Notes: generated from the sequence alone by a model not told the origin. Positions 1 to 5,951 are shown, numbered from the stretch's first letter. The stretch: DNA of 16,454 nucleotides from JBBSHS01 sp038232515 (GCA_038232515.1 JBBSHS010000060.1:1-16454); one strand, 5' to 3'. Numbers and translations: made by a program.

Positions 1-148
1 CGGTACGGCCGACGTCGGCACCGGAGCCGGCGAGAGCGGGGCACAAGGACAACAGGACGCCACGAGCGAAGGTGACGCCGTCGAGGCAACGCCGCCGCCG
101 TCCGCCGAGCGCAGCGAGGAAGACGAACCGATGGGTGAGGACAGCTGA
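1..148 (+). CDS. rplV: 50S ribosomal protein L22, C-terminal tail (partial, start outside window)
   Basis: Only the last 48 codons are present, read from position 2 to the TGA at 146-148. The peptide is low complexity and acidic: 13 of 48 residues are Asp or Glu, there is one Arg and no Lys, and a Pro triplet follows a Gly/Ala/Gln-rich part. The L22 core cannot be seen. The identification rests on position, because rplV directly precedes rpsC in bacterial S10 operons, and on the knowledge that actinobacterial L22 proteins often carry acidic, disordered tails. Such a tail would lie on the ribosome surface near the exit tunnel; that is inference. The stop TGA overlaps an ATG (TGATG) that opens a 5-codon mini-ORF before rpsC. 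GAGG at 137-140 would serve that start. Confidence 0.75.
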   Translation, partial: GTADVGTGAGESGAQGQQDATSEGDAVEATPPPSAERSEEDEPMGEDS

Positions 149-165
149 TGGGTCAGGACGACTGA
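148..165 (+). other. Five-codon mini-ORF (MGQDD) between rplV and rpsC
   Basis: ATG at 148 overlaps the rplV stop (TGATG). Its own TGA at 163-165 overlaps the rpsC ATG at 165 (TGATG again). The 11-base string CTGATGGGTCA occurs at 145-155 and again at 162-172, so the first copy looks like a 17-base-shifted duplicate of the rpsC start. GAGG at 137-140 is well spaced for ATG 148, and AGGA at 155-158 for ATG 165. A ribosome leaving rplV could translate five codons and re-initiate on rpsC. That it is translated is inference. Confidence 0.45.
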
Positions 166-1094
166 TGGGTCAAAAGGTCAATCCGTACGGGTTCCGCCTC
201 GGCGTGACCACCGACTGGAAGAGCCGGTGGTTCACCGACCGCGACTACAAGGCGTACGTCGTCGAGGACTCCAAGATCCGGCGCTACCTCATGGGCCAGC
301 TCGAGCGGGCAGCGATCAGCCGCATCGAGATCGAGCGCACCCGTGACCGTCTCAAGATCGACGTCCACACCGCCCGCCCGGGCATCGTCATCGGCCGCCG
401 TGGCGCCGAGGCCGAGCGCCTGCGCACCGAGCTGGCCAAGATGACGGGCAATGTCAAGGTCCAGCTCAACATTCAGGAGATCCGCCAGCCCGAGCTGGAC
501 GCCGCCCTCATGGCCCAGAACATCGCCGACCAGCTCCAGGGCCGGGTCAGCTTCCGGCGGGCCATGAAGCGGACCATGCAGACCGTGCAGAAGGCCGGCG
601 CCCTCGGCGTCCGCGTGCAGTGCTCCGGCCGCCTGGGGGGTTCGGAGATGAGCCGTCGGGAGTTCTACCGCGAGGGCCGCGTCCCCCTGCACACGCTGCG
701 GGCCGACATCGACTACGGGTTCCGCGAGGCCCGCACCACCCAGGGCCGCATCGGTGTGAAGGTGTGGATCTACAAAGGTGACATCCTGCCCTACAAGGTC
801 TCCGCCGACGACAGGGCCAAGACCGAAGCCGCTCTGGCCGTCGGCGACCCGGCCGGGACCGACCGTCCCCGCAAGGTCATCTCCGCTGGCGGCGGGCATC
901 GTCGACCCCCCGGCGAAGGGGCTCCCACCGCCACCCCGGCGATCGGGGGCGACGGCACCTCCGACGAGATACCGGCGCCGTTGGCTCCCGAGGTCGATCC
1001 TGAGCTCGAGCGCATCCTCGCCGAAGAAGAGGACATCGAGCGCCGCACCCGCTCCGCCCACGAGGCGCCCCACTTCCCGAAGGACAACGACTGA
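165..1094 (+). CDS. rpsC: 30S ribosomal protein S3 with long acidic C-terminal extension
   Basis: S3 sits at the mRNA entry side of the 30S subunit and helps the ribosome unwind mRNA. The N-terminus MGQKVNPYGFRLG is the classic S3 start and fixes ATG 165. An in-frame ATG at 72 would read through the rplV tail and was rejected. The type II KH domain has its GRRG loop near residues 77-80, and the S3 C-terminal domain runs from about 120 to 203, ending in WIYKGD. The protein is 309 residues, against 233 in Escherichia coli. The extra roughly 95 residues after about 212 are Pro/Gly-rich and then strongly acidic (runs such as ILAEEEDIE), and are probably disordered. The stop TGA overlaps the ATG of a bridging mini-ORF before rplP. 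Confidence 0.97.
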   Translation: MGQKVNPYGFRLGVTTDWKSRWFTDRDYKAYVVEDSKIRRYLMGQLERAAISRIEIERTRDRLKIDVHTARPGIVIGRRGAEAERLRTELAKMTGNVKVQLNIQEIRQPELDAALMAQNIADQLQGRVSFRRAMKRTMQTVQKAGALGVRVQCSGRLGGSEMSRREFYREGRVPLHTLRADIDYGFREARTTQGRIGVKVWIYKGDILPYKVSADDRAKTEAALAVGDPAGTDRPRKVISAGGGHRRPPGEGAPTATPAIGGDGTSDEIPAPLAPEVDPELERILAEEEDIERRTRSAHEAPHFPKDND

Positions 1095-1159
1095 TGTCCG
1101 CATCGCTCGCATCGCTCGCTTCGCTCGCTCGCTCCGTTCGAACGGGGCCGACATGCTGA
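1094..1159 (+). other. Bridging mini-ORF (21 aa) through a GCTCGC repeat, rpsC to rplP
   Basis: ATG 1094 overlaps the rpsC stop (TGATG), and the TGA at 1157-1159 overlaps an ATG at 1159 (TGATG), the third codon of rplP as annotated. The predicted peptide starts MSASLASLASLARS, with its repetition coming from the underlying DNA repeat. The frame is open through the whole inserted repeat, so translation could pass from rpsC to rplP without a gap. Translation is not shown; the exact overlaps at both ends are. Confidence 0.45.
1100..1145 (+). repeat. GCTCGC-type intergenic repeat, copy 1, with a 12-bp palindrome
   Basis: The segment consists of reiterated TCGCTCGC units ending in the perfect palindrome CCGTTCGAACGG at 1134-1145. 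The 18-base string TCGCTCGCATCGCTCGCT at 1103-1120 recurs exactly at 5574-5591. Related units occur at 9464-9485 and 9514-9529, and inverted at 4059-4072. All copies seen are between genes. Confidence 0.7.
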
Positions 1160-1584
1160 TGCCCAGGAAGGTGAAGCACCGCAAGCAGCACCGCGGGCGG
1201 CGCACCGGACAGGCCCGGGGCGGGACCACGGTCGCGTTCGGTGACTTCGGCATCCAGGCGCTCGAGCCCGGTTGGATCAGCGCCCGGCAGATCGAAGCCG
1301 CCCGTATCGCCATGACCCGCCACATCAAGCGGGGCGGCAAGGTGTGGATCCGGATCTTCCCCGACAAGCCGGTGACCATGAAGCCGGCCGAGACCCGCAT
1401 GGGCTCGGGCAAGGGCAACCCCGAGTTCTGGGTGGCCGTGGTCAAGCCCGGTCGGGTGTTGTTCGAGTTGGCCTTCCCGGACGAGGTCGTGGCCCGGGCC
1501 GCCATCGAGCGGGCCATCCAGAAGCTGCCCATCAAGGCCCGTTTCGTCACCCGTGCGGCCACGGAGCAGGAGGTGCACGTCTGA
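1153..1584 (+). CDS. rplP: 50S ribosomal protein L16
   Basis: L16 lies near the peptidyl transferase centre and the A-site tRNA elbow, and organises 23S rRNA. The start MLMPRKVKHRKQHRGR is the family's N-terminal signature. ATG 1153 gives 143 residues, close to the 136 of Escherichia coli. ATG 1159, giving 141 residues, is possible and is the one overlapped by the upstream mini-ORF. The conserved motifs FGDFGIQALEPGW, RHIKRGGKVWIRIFPDKPVT and MGSGKGNPEFWVAVVKPGR are all present. It is separated from rpsC by a repeat-derived spacer. Only a weak purine stretch (GGGG at 1144-1147) precedes the start, so coupled initiation is plausible. Its TGA overlaps the rpmC ATG (TGATG). Confidence 0.97.
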   Translation: MLMPRKVKHRKQHRGRRTGQARGGTTVAFGDFGIQALEPGWISARQIEAARIAMTRHIKRGGKVWIRIFPDKPVTMKPAETRMGSGKGNPEFWVAVVKPGRVLFELAFPDEVVARAAIERAIQKLPIKARFVTRAATEQEVHV

Positions 1585-1811
1585 TGGCCAATCCCCGCGC
1601 TGACGAATACCGTGCCATGGTCGACGACGAGCTGGAAGCCAAGCTCAACGAGACCAGGCAGGACCTGTTCAACTACCGGTTCCGCAACGTCACCGGTCAG
1701 CTCGACAACCCGTCGGTGATCAGCCGCACCAAGCGCGACATCGCCCGAATCGAGACGATCCTGCGCATCCGAGAGATCGAAGCCGCCGAAGCCGCCGAGG
1801 ACAACCCATGA
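1584..1811 (+). CDS. rpmC: 50S ribosomal protein L29
   Basis: L29 is a small two-helix protein at the polypeptide exit tunnel, next to the docking site of trigger factor and SRP. The 75-residue product has the family motifs: the helix ELEAKLNETRQDLFNYRFRN, then a short loop and IKRDIARIETILR-like helix two (here RTKRDIARIETILR). The C-terminus ends in an Ala/Glu-rich stretch (EAAEAAED). ATG 1584 shares its A with the rplP stop (TGATG), so translation is probably coupled. The stop overlaps the rpsQ start as ATGA. Confidence 0.96.
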   Translation: MANPRADEYRAMVDDELEAKLNETRQDLFNYRFRNVTGQLDNPSVISRTKRDIARIETILRIREIEAAEAAEDNP

Positions 1812-2128
1812 GCGACCCGACACCGAGCCCCACCCCGATCGACGCCGGCACCAACCCTGGACCTGACAGCGCCGAGCGGGTCAACGCCCGCAAGGTGCGC
1901 GAGGGCATCGTCACCTCCGCGGCGATGGACAAGACGGTGGTCGTCACCGTCACCGAGCGGGTCAGGCACGCCAAATACCAAAAGACGGTGCTGCGCTCCA
2001 AGAAGCTGCACACCCACGACGAGACCAACGACGCCCGGCTGGGCGACCGCGTTCGAGTGGCCGAGACCCGGCCCATGTCCAAGACCAAGCGCTGGCGCCT
2101 GGTCGAGGTGCTGGAGCGAGCCCGGTGA
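1808..2128 (+). CDS. rpsQ: 30S ribosomal protein S17 with N-terminal extension
   Basis: S17 is a primary 16S rRNA binder with an OB fold, needed early in 30S assembly. The core begins near residue 28 (RKVREGIVTSAAMDKTVVV) and continues through HAKYQKTVLRSKKLHTHDE and GDRVRVAETRPMSKTKRW, all typical. Before it lie about 27 residues rich in Pro, Thr, Ser and Asp that the shorter bacterial versions (about 84 residues) lack. ATG 1808 overlaps the rpmC stop (ATGA) and is the only sensible start, since the next in-frame ATG falls inside the core. The stop overlaps the rplN GTG (GTGA). Confidence 0.96.
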   Translation: MSDPTPSPTPIDAGTNPGPDSAERVNARKVREGIVTSAAMDKTVVVTVTERVRHAKYQKTVLRSKKLHTHDETNDARLGDRVRVAETRPMSKTKRWRLVEVLERAR

Positions 2129-2493
2129 TCCAACAGGAATCCCGCCTCAAAGTGGCGGACAACTCGGGTGCCCGCGAGGTACTGTGCATCAAGGTGCTGG
2201 GTGGCAGCCGCCGCCGCTACGCCACCATCGGCGACATTTTCGTGGCCACCGTCAAGGACGCCATCCCCGGCGCCAACGTCAAGAAGGGCGACGTCGTCAA
2301 GTGCGTCGTCGTGCGCACCAAGAAGGAGCGGCGCCGCCCCGACGGCAGCTACATCCGCTTCGACGAGAACGCCGCTGTGCTCATCAACGACCAGCAGCAG
2401 CCCCGTGGCACCCGCATCTTCGGGCCCGTCGGCCGCGAGCTGAGGGACAAGAAGTTCATGCGCATCATCAGCCTGGCCCCGGAGGTGATCTGA
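2125..2493 (+). CDS. rplN: 50S ribosomal protein L14
   Basis: L14 sits at the subunit interface, forms bridges to 16S rRNA and is the binding site of the silencing factor RsfS. The 122-residue product has the standard length and the L14 signature (VADNSGAREVLCIKVLGGS near residues 10-28). It also has GANVKKGDVVKCVVVRTKKERRR and the C-terminus FMRIISLAPEVI. The start is GTG 2125, inside the rpsQ stop (GTGA). GGAGGTGA at 2481-2488, within its last codons, is a strong Shine-Dalgarno site for rplX. Confidence 0.97.
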   Translation: MIQQESRLKVADNSGAREVLCIKVLGGSRRRYATIGDIFVATVKDAIPGANVKKGDVVKCVVVRTKKERRRPDGSYIRFDENAAVLINDQQQPRGTRIFGPVGRELRDKKFMRIISLAPEVI

Positions 2494-2495
2494 CC

Positions 2496-2843
2496 GTGCT
2501 CGCTCCCCGAGCCAAGACCCAGAGAGCTCCCAAGCTCAAGATCAAGAAGGGCGACAAGGTCATCGTGCTGTCCGGCAAGGACAAGGGCAAGACGGGCACG
2601 GTGATGCGGGCCATGCCCAAGGACGGAAAGGTCATCGTCGAGGGTGTCAACGTGGCCAAGAAGCACCAGCGGTCCGTGCGGGCCACCATGCAGGCCGGCA
2701 TCATCGACAAGGACATGCCGGTGCCGGTGAGCAACGTGGCCATCATCAGCCCGACCGACGGCCGGGCGACGCGGGTCGGCTACCGCATCGACGCCAACGG
2801 CATCAAGACCCGCATCTGCCGGCGCACCGGAGCCGAGCTGTGA
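2496..2843 (+). CDS. rplX: 50S ribosomal protein L24
   Basis: L24 is an assembly initiator of the large subunit, binding the 5' end of 23S rRNA near the exit tunnel. GTG 2496 lies two bases after the rplN stop, with GGAGGTGA at 2481-2488 as ribosome binding site, and gives 115 residues. The KOW motif KIKKGDKVIVLSGKDKGKTG lies near residues 15-34. Further matches are VEGVNVAKKHQR and the C-terminal RVGYRIDANGIKTRICRRTG. A Cys4 zinc finger found in some L24 proteins is absent. The stop overlaps the rplE start (GTGA). Confidence 0.97.
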   Translation: MLAPRAKTQRAPKLKIKKGDKVIVLSGKDKGKTGTVMRAMPKDGKVIVEGVNVAKKHQRSVRATMQAGIIDKDMPVPVSNVAIISPTDGRATRVGYRIDANGIKTRICRRTGAEL

Positions 2844-3418
2844 CCTACACCGTGCCTGCGCAGGAGTCGAGGCCCCGGCTGCGTCAGAGGTACGACGCCG
2901 AGCTGAAGGCCCAGCTCAAGGACAAGCTCCACCTCAGCAATGTGATGGAGGTCCCCCGCTTCGAGAAGGTCGTCATCAACATGGGCGTGGGCCGGGCCAC
3001 CCAGCAGGCCAGCCTGTTGGAGGGAGCCGTGCGCGACCTCAACACGATCGCCGGCCAGAAGCCGGTCGTCACCCGGGCCAAGCGCTCGGTGGCCGCCTTC
3101 AAGCTCCGCGAGGGCAATGCCATCGGCGCCAAGGTCACTTTGCGGGCCGACCGTATGTGGGAGTTCCTCGACCGGCTGGTCAGTCTGGCCATCCCCCGCA
3201 TCCGGGACTTCCGGGGGCTCCCGCCCAACAATTTCGACGGTCGTGGCAACTACACGTTCGGCGTGACCGAGCAGCTCATCTTCCCTGAGATCGACTACGA
3301 CAAGATCGACCAGCCGCGGGGGATGGACATCACGATCGTGACCACCGCCCGTACCGATGCCGAAGGCCGTGCCCTGCTCGACGCCTTCGGCTTCCCGTTC
3401 AAGCGTGAGGGGCAGTAG
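2840..3418 (+). CDS. rplE: 50S ribosomal protein L5
   Basis: L5 binds 5S rRNA in the central protuberance and contacts the P-site tRNA. The 192-residue product is slightly longer than the 179 of Escherichia coli because of about 12 extra N-terminal residues. Motifs visible are PRFEKVVINMGVG, GQKPVVTRAKRSVAAFKLREG, the conserved RIRDFRGLPPNNFDGRGNY and the C-terminal GMDITIVTTARTDAEGRALL. The start is GTG 2840 overlapping the rplX stop. The TAG stop is immediately followed by the rpsZ ATG with no gap. Confidence 0.97.
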   Translation: MTYTVPAQESRPRLRQRYDAELKAQLKDKLHLSNVMEVPRFEKVVINMGVGRATQQASLLEGAVRDLNTIAGQKPVVTRAKRSVAAFKLREGNAIGAKVTLRADRMWEFLDRLVSLAIPRIRDFRGLPPNNFDGRGNYTFGVTEQLIFPEIDYDKIDQPRGMDITIVTTARTDAEGRALLDAFGFPFKREGQ

Positions 3419-3604
3419 ATGGCCAAGAAGGCCCTCGTCCAGAAGCAACAGCGCAAGCCGAAGTTCAAGGTGCGGGGTTACACCCGCTGTGAGAGGTGCG
3501 GCCGGCCCAAGGCCGTCTACCGCAAGTTCGGCCTGTGCCGGATCTGCCTGCGCCAGCTGGCGTTGGCCGGCGAAGTGCCGGGCGTGACCAAGGCCAGCTG
3601 GTGA
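3419..3604 (+). CDS. rpsZ: 30S ribosomal protein S14, type Z (zinc-binding)
   Basis: S14 belongs to the 30S head and is a late assembly protein. This is the short 61-residue form, with a zinc site made by C24, C27, C40 and C43 (CERC and CRIC). The C-terminus ends GVTKASW, as in the family. It corresponds to rpsN of the spc operon in other nomenclature. The cysteine-free longer S14 used by some actinobacteria under zinc limitation is not in this window. The TGA at 3602-3604 lies within GTGA, where a 12-codon mini-ORF towards rpsH begins. Confidence 0.97.
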   Translation: MAKKALVQKQQRKPKFKVRGYTRCERCGRPKAVYRKFGLCRICLRQLALAGEVPGVTKASW

Positions 3605-3639
3605 GCGCGCCCATCGCCGTGCCAGGGGGTCGCTCATGA
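3601..3639 (+). other. Bridging mini-ORF (12 aa) between rpsZ and rpsH
   Basis: GTG 3601 overlaps the rpsZ stop (GTGA). The frame reads MSAPIAVPGGRS and ends at TGA 3637-3639, which overlaps the rpsH ATG at 3636 (ATGA). It fills the 31-base gap exactly. AGGGGGT near 3624-3630, inside the mini-ORF, can serve as ribosome binding site for rpsH. Translation is inference. Confidence 0.4.
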
Positions 3640-4040
3640 CGATGACCGACCCCATCGCCGACATGCTCACCCGAATCCGCAACGGGAACGTGGCCATGCA
3701 CGACGTCGTGCGCATGCCGTCCTCCAAGCAGAAGGAGGCGCTGGCCCGCGTCCTGGCGCAGGAGGGCTACATCACCGGCTTCGGTGTGGTCGACAACCCG
3801 GGCAAGCCCGGACGCACGCTGGAGATCGAGATGAAGTACGGCTCGGACCGCAGCCGTACCATCACCGGCATACGCCGGGTGTCCAAGCCCGGCCTTCGCG
3901 TCTACACCGGTTCGGAGAAGCTGCCCCGCGTCCTGGGCGGCCTCGGGGTCGCCGTCCTGTCCACCAGCACCGGGCTCATGACCGACCGCGAAGCGCACCG
4001 TCGCCGCGTCGGTGGTGAAGTCCTCTGCTACGTGTGGTGA
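3636..4040 (+). CDS. rpsH: 30S ribosomal protein S8
   Basis: S8 binds helix 21 of 16S rRNA and is a central assembly protein. In Escherichia coli it is also the translational repressor of the spc operon. The 134-residue product begins MTMTDPIADMLTRIRNGN, a clear S8 N-terminus. It carries MPSSKQKEALARVLAQEGYI and the C-terminal GGEVLCYVW with STSTGLMTDREAHRR before it. ATG 3636 overlaps the preceding mini-ORF stop. I did not find an obvious mimic of the S8-binding rRNA helix near rplE here, so conservation of the autoregulation is unknown. A 62-base gap follows before rplF. Confidence 0.97.
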   Translation: MTMTDPIADMLTRIRNGNVAMHDVVRMPSSKQKEALARVLAQEGYITGFGVVDNPGKPGRTLEIEMKYGSDRSRTITGIRRVSKPGLRVYTGSEKLPRVLGGLGVAVLSTSTGLMTDREAHRRRVGGEVLCYVW

Positions 4041-4052
4041 GGAGACAGGCAC

Positions 4053-4106
4053 ATGAGTGAGCGAAGCGAACGTGGCCCGAGCGGCCCTGTGAGCGGGGGA
4101 TCATGA
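4053..4106 (+). other. Bridging mini-ORF (17 aa) through an inverted repeat copy, rpsH to rplF
   Basis: ATG 4053 follows the rpsH stop by 12 bases, with GGAG at 4040-4043 as a possible ribosome binding site. The frame MSERSERGPSGPVSGGS ends at TGA 4104-4106, overlapping the rplF ATG at 4103 (ATGA). Its first codons are written by GAGCGAAGCGAACG at 4059-4072, the inverted orientation of the GCTCGC-type repeat. GGGGGA at 4095-4100 is very close to the rplF start. Confidence 0.4.
4059..4072 (-). repeat. GCTCGC-type intergenic repeat, short inverted copy
   Basis: GAGCGAAGCGAACG on the + strand is the complement of CGTTCGCTTCGCTC, the unit seen in the copy at 1100-1145. It is the only copy in the operon in this orientation and is a minimal one. 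Confidence 0.4.
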
Positions 4107-4639
4107 GCCGCATCGGGCGTCAGCCCATCACCATTCCCACCGGTGTCGAGGTGAGCATCGACGCCCGCCTGGTCTCGGTGAAGGGGCCCCAGGGCAACCT
4201 GTGGCGCCGGGTCCCCGAGCCCATCACCGTGCGCCAGGAGGACGGGACGCTGCTGGTCGAGCGGCCCAACGACGAGCGCACGAGCCGGGCCCTGCACGGC
4301 CTGACCCGCAGCCTGGTCCAGAACATGGTCACCGGGGTCACCACCGGCTTCTCCAAGGAGCTGGAGATCGTCGGGGTCGGCTACCGGGCCCAGCTCGAGG
4401 CCACCGGCATCCGGCTGGCCCTGGGCTTCTCACACCCCGTCATCGTCGAGGCCCCCGACGGCATCAGCTTCGATGTGCCCCAGCCCACCCGCATCGTGGT
4501 CAGGGGCATCGACAAGGAGCAGGTCGGCCAGGTGGCCGCCAACATCCGCAAGATCCGCAAGCCCGAGCCCTACAAGGGCAAGGGCGTCCGCTACGCGGGC
4601 GAGCGTGTCGTCCGCAAGGCCGGCAAGGCCGCCAAGTGA
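4103..4639 (+). CDS. rplF: 50S ribosomal protein L6
   Basis: L6 lies near the sarcin-ricin loop and the factor-binding site of the 50S subunit. The 178-residue product matches the family length. It starts MSRIGRQPITIPTGVEV, and each half carries one copy of the L6 fold. The C-terminal signature KIRKPEPYKGKGVRYAGE is complete and is followed by a basic tail. ATG 4103 overlaps the stop of the upstream mini-ORF. The TGA stop at 4637-4639 is part of GTGA, which opens a 5-codon mini-ORF to rplR. Confidence 0.97.
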   Translation: MSRIGRQPITIPTGVEVSIDARLVSVKGPQGNLWRRVPEPITVRQEDGTLLVERPNDERTSRALHGLTRSLVQNMVTGVTTGFSKELEIVGVGYRAQLEATGIRLALGFSHPVIVEAPDGISFDVPQPTRIVVRGIDKEQVGQVAANIRKIRKPEPYKGKGVRYAGERVVRKAGKAAK

Positions 4640-4653
4640 GGTCGGGTTCATGA
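4636..4653 (+). other. Five-codon bridging mini-ORF (MRSGS) between rplF and rplR
   Basis: GTG 4636 overlaps the rplF stop (GTGA). After five codons a TGA at 4651-4653 overlaps the rplR ATG at 4650 (ATGA). The 10-base gap is thus exactly closed. GAGG at 4638-4641 would also suit the rplR start, so simple re-initiation is an alternative. Confidence 0.35.
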
Positions 4654-5015
4654 CTGTGTCGGCGAAGGACAAGCAGGTGGCGCGCCAGCGGCGGCACCGC
4701 CGCATCCGCAAGCAGGTGGTCGGCACGGTGGTCCGGCCCCGTCTGGCCGTGTTCCGCTCCAACCGGCACATCGTGGCGCAGGTCATCGACGACCGGTCGG
4801 GTCGCACGCTGGCGGCCGCCTCCACGGTCGAGAAGGACCTGCGGGGCCGCCCCACCTCCAACCGGGGGGCGGCCGAGAGCGTCGGGGCCCTCGTGGCCGC
4901 CCGGGCGAGGGATGCCGGCGTGACCAAGGTCGTATTCGACCGCGGTGGCTACATCTACCACGGGCGCATCGCCGCCCTCGCTGACGCCGCCCGCGCTGCG
5001 GGCCTCGAGTTCTAG
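4650..5015 (+). CDS. rplR: 50S ribosomal protein L18
   Basis: L18 binds 5S rRNA together with L5 in the central protuberance. ATG 4650 gives 121 residues, the usual size. The basic N-terminus RQRRHRRIRKQVVG is followed by RPRLAVFRSNRHIVAQVIDD and by the conserved end VVFDRGGYIYHGRIAALADAARAAGLEF. The reading frame is open further upstream, but that part lies inside rplF in another frame. The gene ends in TAG, and the next start is 8 bases away with a good ribosome binding site (TAGGAG). Confidence 0.97.
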   Translation: MTVSAKDKQVARQRRHRRIRKQVVGTVVRPRLAVFRSNRHIVAQVIDDRSGRTLAAASTVEKDLRGRPTSNRGAAESVGALVAARARDAGVTKVVFDRGGYIYHGRIAALADAARAAGLEF

Positions 5016-5023
5016 GAGTTCGT

Positions 5024-5560
5024 ATGCCGCAGGACATGCAGCTGGAAGAGCGGCCCATCGGTCGGGCCCGCCGGGTCAGCAAGGTGGTCCAGGGAGGTCG
5101 GCGGTTCTCCTTCTCCGCCCTCATGGTGGTGGGCGACGGCAACGGCCGGGTGGGCCTGGGCATCGGCAAGGCCAAAGAGGTGGGCCTGGCCATGTCCAAG
5201 GCCGTCGAAGAGGCCAAGAAGAACCTGTTCAACGTGCCCCTGGCCGGATCCACCATCGTCCATCCCATCATCGGCGTCTCCGGCGCCGGCCGGGTGATGC
5301 TCAAGCCCGCCGCCCCCGGCACCGGGGTCATCGCCGGCGGCGCCGCCCGGGCCGTGCTCGAGGTGGCCGGCATCCACGACGTGCTGGCCAAGTCGCTGGG
5401 CTCGGACAACATGATCAACGTGGCCCGGGCCACCATCGACGGCCTGCAACAGCTCCAGTCGCCTGACGACGTGGCCCGGCGGCGGGGCAAGTCGCCCGAG
5501 GAGGTCACCCCCAAGGGCGTGCTCGACGCCTTCAACGCCCGCAAAAAGGGAACCCGCTGA
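5024..5560 (+). CDS. rpsE: 30S ribosomal protein S5
   Basis: S5 sits at the mRNA entry and affects decoding accuracy; changes in its N-terminal loop can give spectinomycin resistance. The 178-residue product has the double-stranded-RNA-binding-like N-domain with VSKVVQGGRRFSFSALMVVGD near residues 18-38, and GIGKAKEVGLAMSKAVEEAK. The C-domain carries AGRVMLKPAAPGTGVIAGG and GSDNMINVARATIDGL. ATG 5024 is preceded by GGAG at 5015-5018. The TGA overlaps the ATG at 5560 (TGATG) of a 67-codon bridging frame. Confidence 0.97.
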   Translation: MPQDMQLEERPIGRARRVSKVVQGGRRFSFSALMVVGDGNGRVGLGIGKAKEVGLAMSKAVEEAKKNLFNVPLAGSTIVHPIIGVSGAGRVMLKPAAPGTGVIAGGAARAVLEVAGIHDVLAKSLGSDNMINVARATIDGLQQLQSPDDVARRRGKSPEEVTPKGVLDAFNARKKGTR

Positions 5561-5573
5561 TGGTCGCCCTCAC

Positions 5574-5600
5574 TCGCTCGCATCGCTCGCTACGTTCGGG
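5574..5600 (+). repeat. GCTCGC-type intergenic repeat, copy 2
   Basis: TCGCTCGCATCGCTCGCT at 5574-5591 is identical to 1103-1120. It is followed by ACGTTCGGG, similar to the CCGTTCGAACGG end of copy 1. It lies at the left edge of the 199-base rpsE-rpmD spacer. Confidence 0.7.
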
Positions 5601-5647
5601 CGAGCTCAATGGAGCCGCCTCCCGGCGGCGCTCACCTTGTCGCCCCA

Positions 5648-5715
5648 CCGGCAAGCCGGATCGGGCGACCTGTGGGGGGCAAAGCCCCCCACACCCCCCG
5701 GCGGCCTTCGGCCGC
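5648..5715 (+). repeat. Three-hairpin repeat module, copy 1 (rpsE-rpmD spacer)
   Basis: Three hairpins follow one another. CCGGC-AA-GCCGG lies at 5648-5659. A 10-bp stem TGTGGGGGGC/GCCCCCCACA with an AAA loop lies at 5671-5693. GCGGCC-TTC-GGCCGC lies at 5701-5715. The central hairpin and the CCCCCGG plus third hairpin that follow have a close counterpart at 9569-9609. No T-run follows the stems, so this does not look like a standard intrinsic terminator. It is inside an essential operon, so transcription must get through it. Confidence 0.65.
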
Positions 5716-5759
5716 AGGGCAATCGGCGGCACCGCCTTCCCTGAACTCGAGGTATCGCC

Positions 5760-5951
5760 ATGACTGCCCAGCTCAAGGTCACTCAGGTTCGGTCTGGGAT
5801 CGGGACCAAGCCCAAGCACCGCGGTACGCTGCGTGCGCTCGGCCTGGGGCGCATCGGCCGTTCCAACGTCCTGCCCGACCGGCCCGAGATCCGGGGCATG
5901 ATCGCGCGGGTGCCCCACCTGATCGACGTCGAGGAGGTCGAGAGCTCATGA
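5760..5951 (+). CDS. rpmD: 50S ribosomal protein L30
   Basis: L30 is a small protein of the large subunit, absent from some bacteria. The 63-residue product matches the family: LKVTQVRSGIGTKPKHRGTLRALGLGRIG, then a loop and a C-terminal strand with RGMIARVPHLIDVEEV. ATG 5760 overlaps the stop of the long bridging ORF. Apart from that there is only a faint purine signal upstream (CGAGGT near 5750), so coupled initiation may matter here. The TGA overlaps the rplO ATG (ATGA). Confidence 0.96.
   Translation: MTAQLKVTQVRSGIGTKPKHRGTLRALGLGRIGRSNVLPDRPEIRGMIARVPHLIDVEEVESS

Larger units (their letters stand above)
5560..5763 (+). other. Bridging ORF (67 aa) through a repeat block, rpsE to rpmD
   Basis: ATG 5560 overlaps the rpsE stop (TGATG). 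The frame stays open for 67 codons through a block of repeats and hairpins, and its TGA at 5761-5763 overlaps the rpmD ATG at 5760 (ATGA). The predicted peptide is rich in Arg, Pro, Ser and Gly and resembles no protein I know, so the peptide itself is unlikely to matter. A 199-base insertion inside the spc operon would normally break coupling; here an open frame spans it precisely. Translating ribosomes would also open the strong hairpin at 5671-5693. Confidence 0.5.

Noticed and set aside
72..164. N-terminal extension of S3 from ATG 72
   Set aside because: It would overlap the rplV tail and precede the conserved MGQKVNP start at 165.
1100..1145. CRISPR-like array
   Set aside because: The units are contiguous, short and lack unique spacers, and no cas genes are present.
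153..1823. 556-codon open frame on the minus strand across rpsC, rplP and rpmC
   Set aside because: It is antisense to three certain ribosomal protein genes. Long antisense frames are expected with strong G/C bias at third positions.
5671..5693. Intrinsic terminator inside the spc operon
   Set aside because: The hairpin is strong but has no T-run, and essential genes downstream must be transcribed.
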